Positions 34,151-43,579 of a stretch of DNA of 44,035 nucleotides are shown here, piece by piece. The translations under genes were made by a program, and so were the position numbers. The stretch lies in the NCBI GenBank assembly GCA_016786845.1, contig JAEUVB010000006.1, positions 1 through 44,035 of the forward strand, in the 5' to 3' direction. The first letter of the stretch is position 1, and each line of letters starts with the position of its first letter. The notes beneath the pieces are model-generated. The model had not been told where the DNA came from. It searched no databases and was given only the letters and a program-made list of their open reading frames with translations. The DNA comes from Chitinophagaceae bacterium (GTDB lineage: Bacteria; Bacteroidota; Bacteroidia; Chitinophagales; Chitinophagaceae).

Positions 34151-34782
34151 CAGAGTATACGTTTTTCATGATAGGGAAAATGCTGATCGTCTTCCAGATC
34201 AACCAAAATGATTCCGGCCTTGCGTTGACGGACTTCGTGCAGAATCAATGCTGATGCTTTCTGTATATTGGCCTGATCCAAATGACTGAATGGCTCATCC
34301 AACAGCAACATTTGAAAGGGTTGCATCAGGGCTCTGATAATGGCGATGCGTTGACGCTCTCCATAAGACAAGGTATCAATGGGTCTGCTCAGTTGTTCAC
34401 TCACCCCCAATTCAATCGCCATATCTTTCATTCTGGATTCTGTATGATAAGGATTGAGCTGTCGTTTGATTTCAATATTCTCAAAAGCGGTTTGATGTTC
34501 AAATAATTTTAAATCTTGAAATACAATACTCACGGATTGCTCACGATAATGACAGCGTTCAGCGATGTTCATGTTCTTGACAGACTGACCATTAAAGCTA
34601 AGCTCACCGCTATAGTTTTTTTGAACGCCATACAAACATTGAATAAAGGTACTCTTCCCTTTTCCCGAGGATGCTTTAATATGATAATATTGATCCTCCG
34701 CAAAATGAATCTCCTTCCCCCAAATATCCGAATGCCCGGATGGGATATAGGGTATTTGTAAGGAATGAATGTGAATAGGCAT
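34150..34782 (-). CDS. ABC transporter ATP-binding protein, LolD/MacB-like
   Basis: A 210-residue ABC ATPase, cytoplasmic. Walker A is SSGKGKST (near 37-44), the signature motif reads LSYGERQR rather than LSGGQ, and Walker B with the D-loop is LLLDEPFSHLD. The Q-loop VFQDLKLFEHQTAFENI fits the LolD/FtsE/MacB subfamily that works with FtsX-like permeases. It is somewhat shorter than typical (about 220-230). The first gene of a unit with the permease and priA. Confidence 0.9.
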   Translation of the reverse strand: MPIHIHSLQIPYIPSGHSDIWGKEIHFAEDQYYHIKASSGKGKSTFIQCLYGVQKNYSGELSFNGQSVKNMNIAERCHYREQSVSIVFQDLKLFEHQTAFENIEIKRQLNPYHTESRMKDMAIELGVSEQLSRPIDTLSYGERQRIAIIRALMQPFQMLLLDEPFSHLDQANIQKASALILHEVRQRKAGIILVDLEDDQHFPYHEKRIL

Positions 34783-35083
34783 TGAGCAAAAGTAGGTATT
34801 TTCATCAGGAAAGGAAATTCATTCATGATCCACGACCGCTTTCTCGAAGTAGCCTTGCATTCGGATTCGGGAGTGTCTTTTGGGCGGCGAACACGCTTTC
34901 CGCTCGTAGTCCCCGAGCAAAGCCTCGGGGAGCTACCCGCTACAATCGTTGCCGCGGCGAAGATCAAACGGAAAGTCTGTTCAACCCTTAATATTTCCGT
35001 TTGTTGAAATCTGAAACCACTTACCCATGTTCGTAACCGGATTTCAACTCTTTTTATATCTTTGAACAGTTAAACCTTACACC
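34783..35083. other. Intergenic region with a GC-rich hairpin element
   Basis: About 300 bp between divergent genes. A GC-rich stretch (34861-34975) contains CCCCGAG-CAAAGC-CTCGGGG (34911-34930, 7-bp stem) inside TTTCCGCTCGTAGT...GAGCTACCCGCTACAAT; the composition differs sharply from its AT-rich flanks. It resembles a dispersed Bacteroidota intergenic element I have seen in this form, but no second copy is in the window. The promoter of the DUF975 gene (TATCTTTG, 35057-35064) lies at the right edge. Confidence 0.5.
35057..35064 (+). promoter_or_regulatory. -7 box of the DUF975-like gene
   Basis: TATCTTTG, an exact TAnnTTTG match, 20 bp before the ATG at 35084. No good -33 element is visible. 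Confidence 0.45.
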
Positions 35084-35686
35084 ATGAATTATACTGAAAT
35101 CAAAGACGAAGCATTAGCCAAACTGAATAACAATTGGGGGACCGCTATTTTGGCCCTTTTGATTGTGATCGCTATTTCCATGGCATCAAGCTTTATTCCT
35201 TTCGCCTCTATATTAATTTCCGGACCATTTAGTCTGGGTATGGCCGGCATCTACCTGAAAATATCCAGAGGTTGGAAACCGGATATCAATGGTGTATTTG
35301 ACGGATTCAAACAATTTGGCAATGCCATCGGTGCCTCTATCCTTATAGGGCTCATTGTATTGCTCGGATGTTTATTACTTATCGTACCGGGCATCATTGC
35401 TGCTTTAGCACTTTCTCAAACCTATCGCATCATGCACGACAATCCTCAAATGAGCATCACGGATGCCATGCAAAAAAGTCATGATATGATGAAGGGCCAT
35501 CGTGGAGATTATTTTATTTTCAATTTAAGCTTTATCGGTTGGGCCTTATTGTGCATCCTCACTTTGGGCTTAGGATTTCTCATCCTCGGCCCCTATGTAG
35601 CCACCTCCAACTCAATTTATTACAACAAGTTGTCGGGCTACATGAATCAAGATATCGAACAGATTGGAACAGAATTGGTGAATTAA
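35084..35686 (+). CDS. DUF975-like integral membrane protein
   Basis: A 200-residue inner-membrane protein with about four to six hydrophobic segments (20-45, 50-68, 85-115, 148-178). The pairs GPFSLGMAGIYLKISRG, LLLIVPGIIAALALSQTYRIMHD and ITDAMQKSHDMMKGHRGDYFIF are the conserved blocks of the DUF975/glycerophosphodiesterase-membrane-domain group, in which a short amphipathic MxxS(x)MMKGH loop separates membrane helices. Function unknown. Transcribed alone with its own -7 box. Confidence 0.8.
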   Translation: MNYTEIKDEALAKLNNNWGTAILALLIVIAISMASSFIPFASILISGPFSLGMAGIYLKISRGWKPDINGVFDGFKQFGNAIGASILIGLIVLLGCLLLIVPGIIAALALSQTYRIMHDNPQMSITDAMQKSHDMMKGHRGDYFIFNLSFIGWALLCILTLGLGFLILGPYVATSNSIYYNKLSGYMNQDIEQIGTELVN

Positions 35687-35828
35687 TTGTTTTGAGATTT
35701 TAATTGAACGGGAAGGCCCACTAAAGGGTGATCATAATCTGTTTACACAATCAACTTAACTCACTTGAGAGATTGCCAACTTGACTGAATAATGTTAAAA
35801 ATGGCAATACCGGATATGATATCGGAGT

Positions 35829-35965
35829 GTGATCCCTCCTAAAATCACTTTGACACTTTCTTCCCCGGTTTGCTGCTTCCTGGGGCGAGCTTAGCCTAGC
35901 CCTGAGAACGATGGGGTGTCTCCACTACAGCCTAAATTAGGGCATGTGCAAAGTGTCTATTTTAG
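35829..35965. mobile_element. MITE-like or IS-remnant element
   Basis: CTAAAATCACTTTGACACTTT (35839-35859) and AAAGTGTCTATTTTAG (35950-35965) are inverted relative to each other, the right end lacking about five bases. The outer left sequence continues as the inverse of the repeat at 112-142. The GC-rich interior of 90 bp carries no gene. Best read as a deleted insertion element or a non-autonomous one; no target-site duplication could be identified. Confidence 0.45.
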
Positions 35966-36000
35966 TGAACTAAAGATCATTTCGAACAACATTATATTCT

Positions 36001-36070
36001 CCGCAGGGTAAAGCCCCAATCGAAGAATTTCTCCGGGGTGTTCCGCCAAGGCGGACTCCCTGCGGTTCAT
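36001..36070. repeat. Nested hairpin element, copy 1
   Basis: CCGCAGGG (36001-36008) pairs with CCCTGCGG (36058-36065), and TCCGCC-AA-GGCGGA (36042-36055) forms an inner hairpin. CCCTGCGGTTCAT (36058-36070), preceded by GGTGTtCCGC, recurs at 43277-43308 beyond the T9SS gene pair. Confidence 0.6.
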
Positions 36071-36204
36071 GAATATGTAGGTGACCTCCAATGCACGTGA
36101 CGCATATTTGCATTGCCCTCTTTGAATACATTGCCATTTACTTTAGCCCTCCATTTCGCCCCTCCGCAAATGTTAATGTGCTGAATTATAGATTTTTTTT
36201 TGTA

Positions 36205-36212
36205 TACTTTTG
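36205..36212 (+). promoter_or_regulatory. -7 box of the T9SS gene pair
   Basis: TACTTTTG, exact consensus, predicting a leader of about 90 nt before the ATG at 36308. Confidence 0.45.
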
Positions 36213-36307
36213 TTATAGAATTGAAAACCTTCTGTTATGTATATCCATTATACCATCCCTCACATATTACTTATACCTACTTATAGTTAAGCAAAACCAA
36301 CTCCACC

Positions 36308-37915
36308 ATGAAAAAATTTAGCCTCATATGTCTTTTATTGTTAAGCACTGTATACTCCAAAAATACGTGTGCCCAGGGTATTAATACGACTTTGGTGTAT
36401 TGTGATACATTGCAGTATTTTCAGGATATCATGTTTAACCCGGATGGGAGTTATTATGCGGTGGGGAATGATACAAATAATAATTATACTGCTTTGCTTG
36501 CAAAGTTTAGCGCAACGCATAGCCTTTTATGGGTGAAAAAATACGGTGGGAGCGGTGTTGATATTTTTAGAAAAATCAAAAGAATGAATAATGGCCACCT
36601 TGTGATGATGGGCAAAACTACTTCCGCGGATGGCGATGTGAGCTATGGGTATCCTATGACAGTTGGCGATGCATGGGTGGTGGTCACAGATTCGAATGGT
36701 AATTTTCTACGAGGCAATGTATGGGGGTACGGCGATGAAACGATTAGTCTCGATATTAATCTTACAAGTGATGATAAAATATTTTTGGTCGGTGTGACCA
36801 TAACGCATTCGGGAGATTTTGCTATCAACACAGGCCCGGCCTTTGAAGATCAGGTTTTTGTGGCATTGGCGGATAGCCAATTAAACAAAAAATGGTTGAA
36901 AATGTTTTACTCAAATGTTTCTGCAGTTCCATCGAACAATCAGGAAATGAAATCAGATACTCTAATATTGCCAATTTCTTCAAATGAAATGACCGGAGAA
37001 TACAATTTCGGCACCTATTTGGGGGGGGGGAGCGACCAATTGTTCTGGTTCATGGATACCCTTGGTAATATTCATAAAAAAATAAGAAAAGGGGGCACAC
37101 AATATGAAGGTTCGCATGCAATTAGTTTAACCAATGACCATATCTACGCTGTCATTGGTGCTGGTTCTAAAGATGGGGATTATTTCAATGCCAACGATAT
37201 CCCGGCCAATTATACTAAGTATTACTATTCTCTTTCCAAAATGGATATCCAAGGCAATATGAAATGGAAGCATCTTTATGGCCCTTTTGGAGCGAATCAT
37301 AGTAACAATGTAACCATACAACCTCCTCGTATGGCGTTAACTGATGATGAGATCTGGGTGACACACGGTGTATATGGTTATGATGATATGTGGACAGGGA
37401 GCTCTTTAGGTGAGGAGGATACTTGGATTCTACAATTCGATAGTGTAGGATTAATCAATCGAAAGGCAAGAATTGGTGGAACAAAAATGGACGACCCCTA
37501 TTTTATTATTGCTGATCCTCAGAAACGGATATTTCTTGGCGTTATTACTTATAATTCTTCTGCAGGACCAAATACATTTAGCTGTGCAAATAATTCTCAA
37601 GCAGGAAGTTATAAACTGTATGAACTAACAAAATGGCCCAACAGTATTTCAGATTTAAAGGAAGAAATTGGTCTGTTGAAGATATCACCGAATCCGGCAC
37701 AGAATAGTATTCGAGCTGAATGGTGTGAGACTATGCCTGAAAAGACAGGTAAGTTTCGTGTTGACATATATAATACAGAAGGTAAGTCGGTGTACTCAGG
37801 CAAGGTGAGCCAATGTCGTGTGAATATAGATGTAAGCCGGTATATGAAAGGTGTTTATTATTTAATTGTGAGTACAACAGAAAAAAAGTACACAAGTTCA
37901 TTTTTTGTAAACTAA
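36308..37915 (+). CDS. T9SS-exported propeller-like protein with a G10 tract
   Basis: A 535-residue secreted protein: signal peptide (KKFSLICLLLLSTVYSKNTCAQ), a body of repeated blades (ALLAKFSATHSLLWVKKYGG, YYSLSKMDIQGNMKWKHLYG and similar, each a hydrophobic strand ending W-x-K-x-Y-G-G) typical of SBBP-type beta-propellers, and a C-terminal T9SS type A sorting domain (ISPNPAQNSIRAEW onward). A run of ten G (37021-37030) encodes part of YLGGGSD at about residue 238; slippage there would remove the C-terminal half and the sorting domain. Base composition is more AT-rich than the housekeeping genes. First gene of a pair, 14 bp before the next start. Confidence 0.85.
   Translation: MKKFSLICLLLLSTVYSKNTCAQGINTTLVYCDTLQYFQDIMFNPDGSYYAVGNDTNNNYTALLAKFSATHSLLWVKKYGGSGVDIFRKIKRMNNGHLVMMGKTTSADGDVSYGYPMTVGDAWVVVTDSNGNFLRGNVWGYGDETISLDINLTSDDKIFLVGVTITHSGDFAINTGPAFEDQVFVALADSQLNKKWLKMFYSNVSAVPSNNQEMKSDTLILPISSNEMTGEYNFGTYLGGGSDQLFWFMDTLGNIHKKIRKGGTQYEGSHAISLTNDHIYAVIGAGSKDGDYFNANDIPANYTKYYYSLSKMDIQGNMKWKHLYGPFGANHSNNVTIQPPRMALTDDEIWVTHGVYGYDDMWTGSSLGEEDTWILQFDSVGLINRKARIGGTKMDDPYFIIADPQKRIFLGVITYNSSAGPNTFSCANNSQAGSYKLYELTKWPNSISDLKEEIGLLKISPNPAQNSIRAEWCETMPEKTGKFRVDIYNTEGKSVYSGKVSQCRVNIDVSRYMKGVYYLIVSTTEKKYTSSFFVN
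37021..37030 (+). repeat. Poly-G tract (G10) inside a coding sequence
   Basis: Ten consecutive G after TATTT, read as TTG-GGG-GGG-GGG-AGC. It lies in the middle of the surface-protein gene; gain or loss of one G shifts the frame. Confidence 0.9.
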
Positions 37916-37929
37916 TAAAACCCACAACC

Positions 37930-40900
37930 ATGAAAAAGTTAGCCCTGATCATGCTCAGCATTGTCTTAGTAATGAGTTATGCCCAAAAAATAGAAGCACA
38001 AATAAGTCCTACACAATGGGCAAGTCAGGTGCTTAACGCCCCTTTTTCCTATACATTTACAGATTCGGCTTTAGTAATAATCGATTCGGCTTTGGGTGTG
38101 TTATATCCCAATGATACTCTAGAAGGGGGGCGACGTAATAGTTTTAATAAGTTTCATAGCTTTATTTCCACCCGATTACCGGCACAGATATCCAATCATG
38201 ATATTGGAGGTATGTATGCAAAGGCCTTGCATGAAGCTCAAGCCTCTACTACTCAATGTGGTGACGCGACAACAAATAGAGGAAACTGGGTCAATTTTGG
38301 ACCTGAAAATGATCCGAGTTATCAAAACCAGGGAATGGTTAAAGATGTTTGGATCAATCCGAACGATGATGAACATATCAGAGTAGGTACTGAACAAGGT
38401 GGCATATTTGAGAAAAAGGCAAACACCAACTGGATCAATATTACAGACAATGCCAGCCAACTGGGGAATATGGGTATTAATAGTTTCACGGTTCATCCAA
38501 CCTATCCCGATAAAATTTGGTTTACAACCCTAATTCCAGCAAAAGAAGGCGAGGGGCATATCATGCAAAACAGTATGTGGAACTATGCAATGGGAATATA
38601 TTATACAGATAACGGTGGAGTAAGTTGGACCAAGGAATTGACGTATCCTGCGAGTATCACGCCGTATTTTGACCCTGAACTGGTTTATGGTTGTAAGATT
38701 AAATATGCCCCCTATCAGGTGAATGGACAAGATTATGTGATACTTACCATAAGAGATCATATTCTCTCAAAATTGGGCACTGCGGCCTGGGTAGATATGA
38801 CGCCCACTGGCCTGACAACATGGATACCGCCGCTAAATCCCACAGCTGTATCAGAGGAACTCAGTGAGATTGAATTTCTTACTGAGCCTCAGAATTATGG
38901 CACTTTTGTGATCAGTAATGTTTATGATGATTTTAAATCACCACCTCCAACGGGTGTATGGCGAGTTGATTTCAATATGACAACCGGAAATATTATAGGT
39001 ACTCCAATTCAAATGATAACGCATGATTTAAATGGTTTTTTTATAAACGGTTCTCAAATAGGTAATACATATCCGGAACAAGTAGTGTGCTTTAATATTG
39101 AGTATATGGGAAATGGTGAATTCTATATGATTACTCAATATGACGATGATGCAGATTTTAGCACATGGAATATTTCGAATGTAAGCATAACCGGGCAATT
39201 ACTATCGAGAACTGTTTTGTTATCAAACTTGTTTACTATGCTAAATTCGGCTACGCCCCGCTTTATGAATAAATTTGAATGCGATCAAAACAACCCTAAT
39301 ATTGCCTATATTGGGACTAATTTTGCTGCACCCTCTTATTTTCTATTATTTAAAGAAAATAGTCAATGGCATATTAATTGGTTGCCTGAACAAGGAGAAT
39401 TACACCGAGATGTTCGCTGTATTCAAATTTATCATTCTGACAATTCTTCGACAGGTGTTTCCGATCCCGGACTTAATGATATAGTTTATTGGGGTAATGA
39501 TGGTGGTTTATCGAGGACTACCAATCATGAAGTAATTGCATCCAATAGCGCAGCGGCCTTTGATGTCACTAATCTAAATGGTGAAGGCCTATTTATAGCT
39601 GACCTCACTGATATGGATCATTCAGAGGATGGCAAATCCGTTGTAGGGGCAGCTTTTCATGATGGATGGTATGCCTTTGATAGAGTAAACAATATCTGGA
39701 ATGGTGAAATAGATGGCGATGGTTTTAATGCTAAAATTGATGACCGATTTGCCAGTAGTACTAATTCGAGAATGATTTATCAGAGTCCATTTAGAAACTA
39801 TAGTTATATTGATAATCCAGTGAGTTCTACAGCCGGTGTAGGCATCAATATGCCTGAAGGCCCCGGCCTTTCCTGGAGAACAAGTCCAATGCAATTTACC
39901 GGTCCGTTAATGTATATCGGGATCCGACGGGGGTGGCAATCTGACCCATGGGGGTATTCATCTAGTACCTGGACGGGTTTACATATTAATGCTAATTTGT
40001 TACAAACCTACATCGATGAACTTATAAAGCCAATTTCATACAGCCCTGCTTTGGAAGTCTCAGTAAAAAATCCGAAAAGAGCTTATCACATGTTACATGG
40101 AAGAAAACTTGACTGGAGATTGGCAAAAGGTGATTTTAATTCCAATACTCTTAAATGGGATTGGCAGGATATTACGCATCCCATTGTTGCCACTACAGAC
40201 CAATATGGTCAAGTATATACCTATACAGATTTGGTCATCGATCCAAATTCTGTTACCGGCGATCGATTATTTGTTTCCTTAGGTGAATTGCCGTGGAATT
40301 TTGCAAGCACGAATCGGGTAATGGTTTCGGGCGATGCCGGTGCAACTTTTACAGATAAGAGCACAGGACTCCCACCTCTGCCCGTGAATTGTCTTGCTTA
40401 TCAAGAAGGCAGCGACGATATTATATATGCGGGTACCGATGCGGGTGTATATTACTGGGATATTAATTTGGGCTGTTGGGTGAAGATGAATAATGGCATG
40501 CCTAATTGTATTGTATCGAGATTAGATATTGATTATTGTAGAAGGAAACTCATCGCGGCAACATTTGGACGTGGTTTTTGGGAATCTGATTTGATACAAC
40601 CATCTATTTTTCCGGATGTGACGGATGTGATACCACAAAACACTTTTGTTACATGGTCTGGTGATAAATATGTGAAAGGCAGTATTTTGATTGAGGAAGG
40701 AGCTACGTTAAAGATAAACGGGTCTATGAATGTAAATACTTGGCTAACTAACACTAACATTTACATGCCTAAATATGGCAGAATCCTTGTGAAAAAGGGA
40801 GGGCAGCTTTGGGTAAATGAATCTCGTATTACCAGTGATTGTGATTGGTGGTATGGTATTAGTGCATATGGCGATGGCAGCATCTCTCAGTCAATTAGCG

Positions 40901-43242
40901 GAGGATTGGATGTCAATCATGGATTCATTAATGTAAGTAAAAGTATCATTGAAAACGCTGAGGAGGCCATGTGTAACTATGGTGGCGATGACGTACCCAA
41001 TACGGGTGGTATCATTCAGTGCTCAGGAAGTTTATTCAGAAACAACTGGAAATCGGCAGCCTTTATGAAATTTTACAATCATCAAGGCACCTCGATCGCT
41101 AAGGATTTATCATTCTTCACCCAATGCCGCTTCACTGTGAATGATGATATGAAGCAAGATTTTCAAGCTCATATTACCATGTGGGGCGTGAGAGGTATTT
41201 TGTTGTTAAACAATTTATTTGAAAATGTAAAGAATCTTGAAAAGAGCCATGAAAAAGGAGTGTATACAATCAATGCCTCATACGATATTGACGCATATAA
41301 TGGGGTATCGGAATTTAACGGTTTTCATACCGGAATTGAATCCTCCGATTTTTCATGGGAAATGAACAGTCTGTGGCCACCGAGAATAGAGCACACTCTT
41401 TTCGACCGAAATGAAATTGGTATCTATTACAATACCAGTAGCTTATTTACCATCAACAATAATATACTGAACATAGGCGAGAAACAAACACCCTATCCGG
41501 CAGGTACCGGTTGGCAATATTACTCGCTCGGCAGTAAGCTTGAAAACACCACCAATTTTTCTTATTGCAATAATGTTCATGAATTGATTCCGAATTCAAA
41601 ACCTGCCGCAGCTTCCTTTCAATACACTGCCGGCACGGAAGTTTATAATACCGGTGACAATGATCAGCAAATTGAAAATAATACCTATACCGATTTATTG
41701 ATTGGCAATGATGCTGCTTATCAATGTGCAAGCTCGAACGGCCTCACAGGACTCAACTACCGTCGTAATACCAATACCAACAATATCCGTTATGATTTCA
41801 TTATGCAGGATAAAACTCAAATAAGAAATAAACAATTTGCACAATATACACCTAATGTATACTGGGCTACATCAAATGTTTTTACACAGGTACCATTAAC
41901 CAATACGACCATGTGTAATTGGTACAATTGGCCCGGGAATAATCCCGTAAAATATTATTATTATTCTACAACTACTGTACAGGATCAAACACCCAATCCG
42001 AATAGTTTTAATCTGACTCCAACGAATGCGAATGAAATAGAGCCAACAACATGTAGCATGGCAAATACCTCACTGGCCAAAGAAGATGAATTGACAGAAA
42101 CGGAATTGAATGCCCTGAAGAATGCCTATTATAATGAAGAGGCCGTCTATGATGGATTGCTGAATGCATACCGAACTTTGATTGATGCCGGTAATACCAA
42201 GGCCACGCTCGATTATATTGCGCTCATGTCTTCAACCGAGGCTATGGCGTTGCGCGATGACATGATAGGCCGTTCTCCTTATGTATCGGAAAAAGTTCTG
42301 ACCGCTTTGGCGAAAAGTAATATACTGCCACAGCCCTACTTACTTGAAATATTGGTAGCCAATCCGGATGCTACTCAAAGTGATGCGCTATTGGATACCT
42401 TGGCCAATTATATTCCGAATCCATTACCTGCTTATATGTTTCCCATCATTGAAAGCAGTTGGACCGGAGGAACGCTGCGCTCGCAGCTCGAAGCAGGTGT
42501 CACTGCTCACCATGATGCGATCAGCGCACAACGAAATGAAATTTTAAGTATTTATGGTACATCACCCAGTCTATATCATGACGACAGTACCTTGGTGTGG
42601 CTTCAAAAAGTACCGACTATCCGAAATCGTTATCACCTGATAGAGTACTTATTGTATCATGGTCTGACGCAAGAGGCTGATGATTATTTGGAAGCCTTAC
42701 CAACTGATTTTACGATGAGTCGGTTTGACGAAACGGAGTATGCTGCATATCAAGCCTTATACATTTTCAAGAAGGATTTACTCAGTAACAGTATTGAACT
42801 CAATCAGCTCGATTCCACCCGTAAAGCGCAATTAAAGGAAATAGCCGATGTCGAAGACGTTTCATTTGCCCGTTCGATGGCTAGAAATGCATTGTGTTTC
42901 TTTTATCAGATTTGCTATCCGGATACCGTGCGAACTTTGCCAAATGGTAGCAGTAAACAAACGATACGCGAATACCAAAAGGTGAAGGAGGATGCAGTTT
43001 CGGTCTATCCAAATCCGGCACAGAACTATGTTAGCTTCCAGCTTCATTTTTCGCCGACCAATGTAGCCCAATTTTTAGAAGTATTTGATATCACCGGTAA
43101 ACAAGTTTACACGTCCGACTTATCCAAGACCGGCATGATCCATGTATGGAATACGCAACTCATACCCAATGGTACATATATCTATAAAGTGAAGACCGCC
43201 ACAGGTGAAAAATATTCGGGCAAGGTAACGATTGCGAAATAG
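37930..43242 (+). CDS. Giant T9SS-exported propeller / beta-helix protein
   Basis: 1770 residues. The ATG at 37930 opens a good signal peptide (KKLALIMLSIVLVMSYAQ, then KIEAQ) and lies 14 bp after the upstream stop; the longer open frame runs back into the upstream gene. Order: a VPS10/sialidase-like propeller (about 100-890) with blades such as WINPNDDEHIRVGTEQGG, IIYAGTDAGVYYWD and LIAATFGRGFWESDL; a right-handed beta-helix-like region (about 910-1330) with short N/G/Y-rich coils; a helical stalk (about 1370-1680) rich in Glu/Leu/Ala; and a T9SS type A sorting domain (VYPNPAQNYVSFQL onward, about 1690-1770). Exported and surface-bound. The role is unknown; similar propeller proteins act as adhesins or hydrolases, but no active site is identifiable. 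Confidence 0.85.
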   Translation: MKKLALIMLSIVLVMSYAQKIEAQISPTQWASQVLNAPFSYTFTDSALVIIDSALGVLYPNDTLEGGRRNSFNKFHSFISTRLPAQISNHDIGGMYAKALHEAQASTTQCGDATTNRGNWVNFGPENDPSYQNQGMVKDVWINPNDDEHIRVGTEQGGIFEKKANTNWINITDNASQLGNMGINSFTVHPTYPDKIWFTTLIPAKEGEGHIMQNSMWNYAMGIYYTDNGGVSWTKELTYPASITPYFDPELVYGCKIKYAPYQVNGQDYVILTIRDHILSKLGTAAWVDMTPTGLTTWIPPLNPTAVSEELSEIEFLTEPQNYGTFVISNVYDDFKSPPPTGVWRVDFNMTTGNIIGTPIQMITHDLNGFFINGSQIGNTYPEQVVCFNIEYMGNGEFYMITQYDDDADFSTWNISNVSITGQLLSRTVLLSNLFTMLNSATPRFMNKFECDQNNPNIAYIGTNFAAPSYFLLFKENSQWHINWLPEQGELHRDVRCIQIYHSDNSSTGVSDPGLNDIVYWGNDGGLSRTTNHEVIASNSAAAFDVTNLNGEGLFIADLTDMDHSEDGKSVVGAAFHDGWYAFDRVNNIWNGEIDGDGFNAKIDDRFASSTNSRMIYQSPFRNYSYIDNPVSSTAGVGINMPEGPGLSWRTSPMQFTGPLMYIGIRRGWQSDPWGYSSSTWTGLHINANLLQTYIDELIKPISYSPALEVSVKNPKRAYHMLHGRKLDWRLAKGDFNSNTLKWDWQDITHPIVATTDQYGQVYTYTDLVIDPNSVTGDRLFVSLGELPWNFASTNRVMVSGDAGATFTDKSTGLPPLPVNCLAYQEGSDDIIYAGTDAGVYYWDINLGCWVKMNNGMPNCIVSRLDIDYCRRKLIAATFGRGFWESDLIQPSIFPDVTDVIPQNTFVTWSGDKYVKGSILIEEGATLKINGSMNVNTWLTNTNIYMPKYGRILVKKGGQLWVNESRITSDCDWWYGISAYGDGSISQSISGGLDVNHGFINVSKSIIENAEEAMCNYGGDDVPNTGGIIQCSGSLFRNNWKSAAFMKFYNHQGTSIAKDLSFFTQCRFTVNDDMKQDFQAHITMWGVRGILLLNNLFENVKNLEKSHEKGVYTINASYDIDAYNGVSEFNGFHTGIESSDFSWEMNSLWPPRIEHTLFDRNEIGIYYNTSSLFTINNNILNIGEKQTPYPAGTGWQYYSLGSKLENTTNFSYCNNVHELIPNSKPAAASFQYTAGTEVYNTGDNDQQIENNTYTDLLIGNDAAYQCASSNGLTGLNYRRNTNTNNIRYDFIMQDKTQIRNKQFAQYTPNVYWATSNVFTQVPLTNTTMCNWYNWPGNNPVKYYYYSTTTVQDQTPNPNSFNLTPTNANEIEPTTCSMANTSLAKEDELTETELNALKNAYYNEEAVYDGLLNAYRTLIDAGNTKATLDYIALMSSTEAMALRDDMIGRSPYVSEKVLTALAKSNILPQPYLLEILVANPDATQSDALLDTLANYIPNPLPAYMFPIIESSWTGGTLRSQLEAGVTAHHDAISAQRNEILSIYGTSPSLYHDDSTLVWLQKVPTIRNRYHLIEYLLYHGLTQEADDYLEALPTDFTMSRFDETEYAAYQALYIFKKDLLSNSIELNQLDSTRKAQLKEIADVEDVSFARSMARNALCFFYQICYPDTVRTLPNGSSKQTIREYQKVKEDAVSVYPNPAQNYVSFQLHFSPTNVAQFLEVFDITGKQVYTSDLSKTGMIHVWNTQLIPNGTYIYKVKTATGEKYSGKVTIAK

Positions 43243-43276
43243 AGGAAGCCGGGCGAAATAGAACATCCCTCCCCTA

Positions 43277-43308
43277 GGTGTCCCGCTCTGTAGCACCCTG
43301 CGGTTCAT
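43277..43308. repeat. Nested hairpin element, copy 2
   Basis: GGTGTCCCGC followed 9 bp later by CCCTGCGGTTCAT, matching 36037-36070 in the same orientation (the inner spacing is 2 bp shorter). The two copies bracket the T9SS gene pair. Confidence 0.55.
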
Positions 43309-43360
43309 CTTCGATAAATATGGATATACATTTAGACTTTCGTCGAGACTCCACTAAAAC

Positions 43361-43454
43361 AGAAAGAAAAAGAGAAACGGAAAGAGAAAGAAAAGCAGAA
43401 AGGGAAAGTATTCTGTACATTCTTTCTCTTTTTCTTTACGTTTCTCTTTCTAAA
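43361..43454. repeat. Purine/pyrimidine-rich imperfect hairpin
   Basis: GAAAGAAAAAGAGAAACGGAAAG... (plus strand) can pair with the downstream TTTCTCTTTTTCTTTACGTTTCTC; AAGAGAAACG and CGTTTCTCTT are exact inverse matches. Low complexity makes chance pairing possible. Confidence 0.45.
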
Positions 43455-43579
43455 ATATTCTCAATCCAATTCAAATCTCAAATCAAAAAGTTCGATAATC
43501 CTAATCGTACTCCCTTGCATCTCCCCCATCCAATCCTTATATTCGCTTACCTAAATCCTTCAACAAGCAAACCTCTACC

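Larger units (their letters stand above)
35687..36307. other. Gene-free region with mobile-element remnants
   Basis: About 620 bp without a credible gene. It holds an inverted-repeat element (35829-35965), a nested hairpin element (36001-36070), and the promoter region of the T9SS gene pair, with TACTTTTG at 36205-36212. Confidence 0.7.
43243..43579. other. Gene-free region with repeat and purine-rich hairpin
   Basis: 337 bp between the T9SS gene and the Crp/Fnr-type gene. It holds the second copy of the CCCTGCGGTTCAT element (43277-43308), a purine-rich stretch (43361-43408) paired imperfectly with a pyrimidine-rich stretch (43421-43454), and an AT-rich segment before the start codon. No ORF is convincing. 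Confidence 0.65.

Noticed and set aside
32969..34782. ABC genes as an insertion that split priA, with the missing N-terminus upstream
   Set aside because: No frame upstream (34783-35083) resembles the PriA N-terminal domain, so a split gene is not supported in this window.
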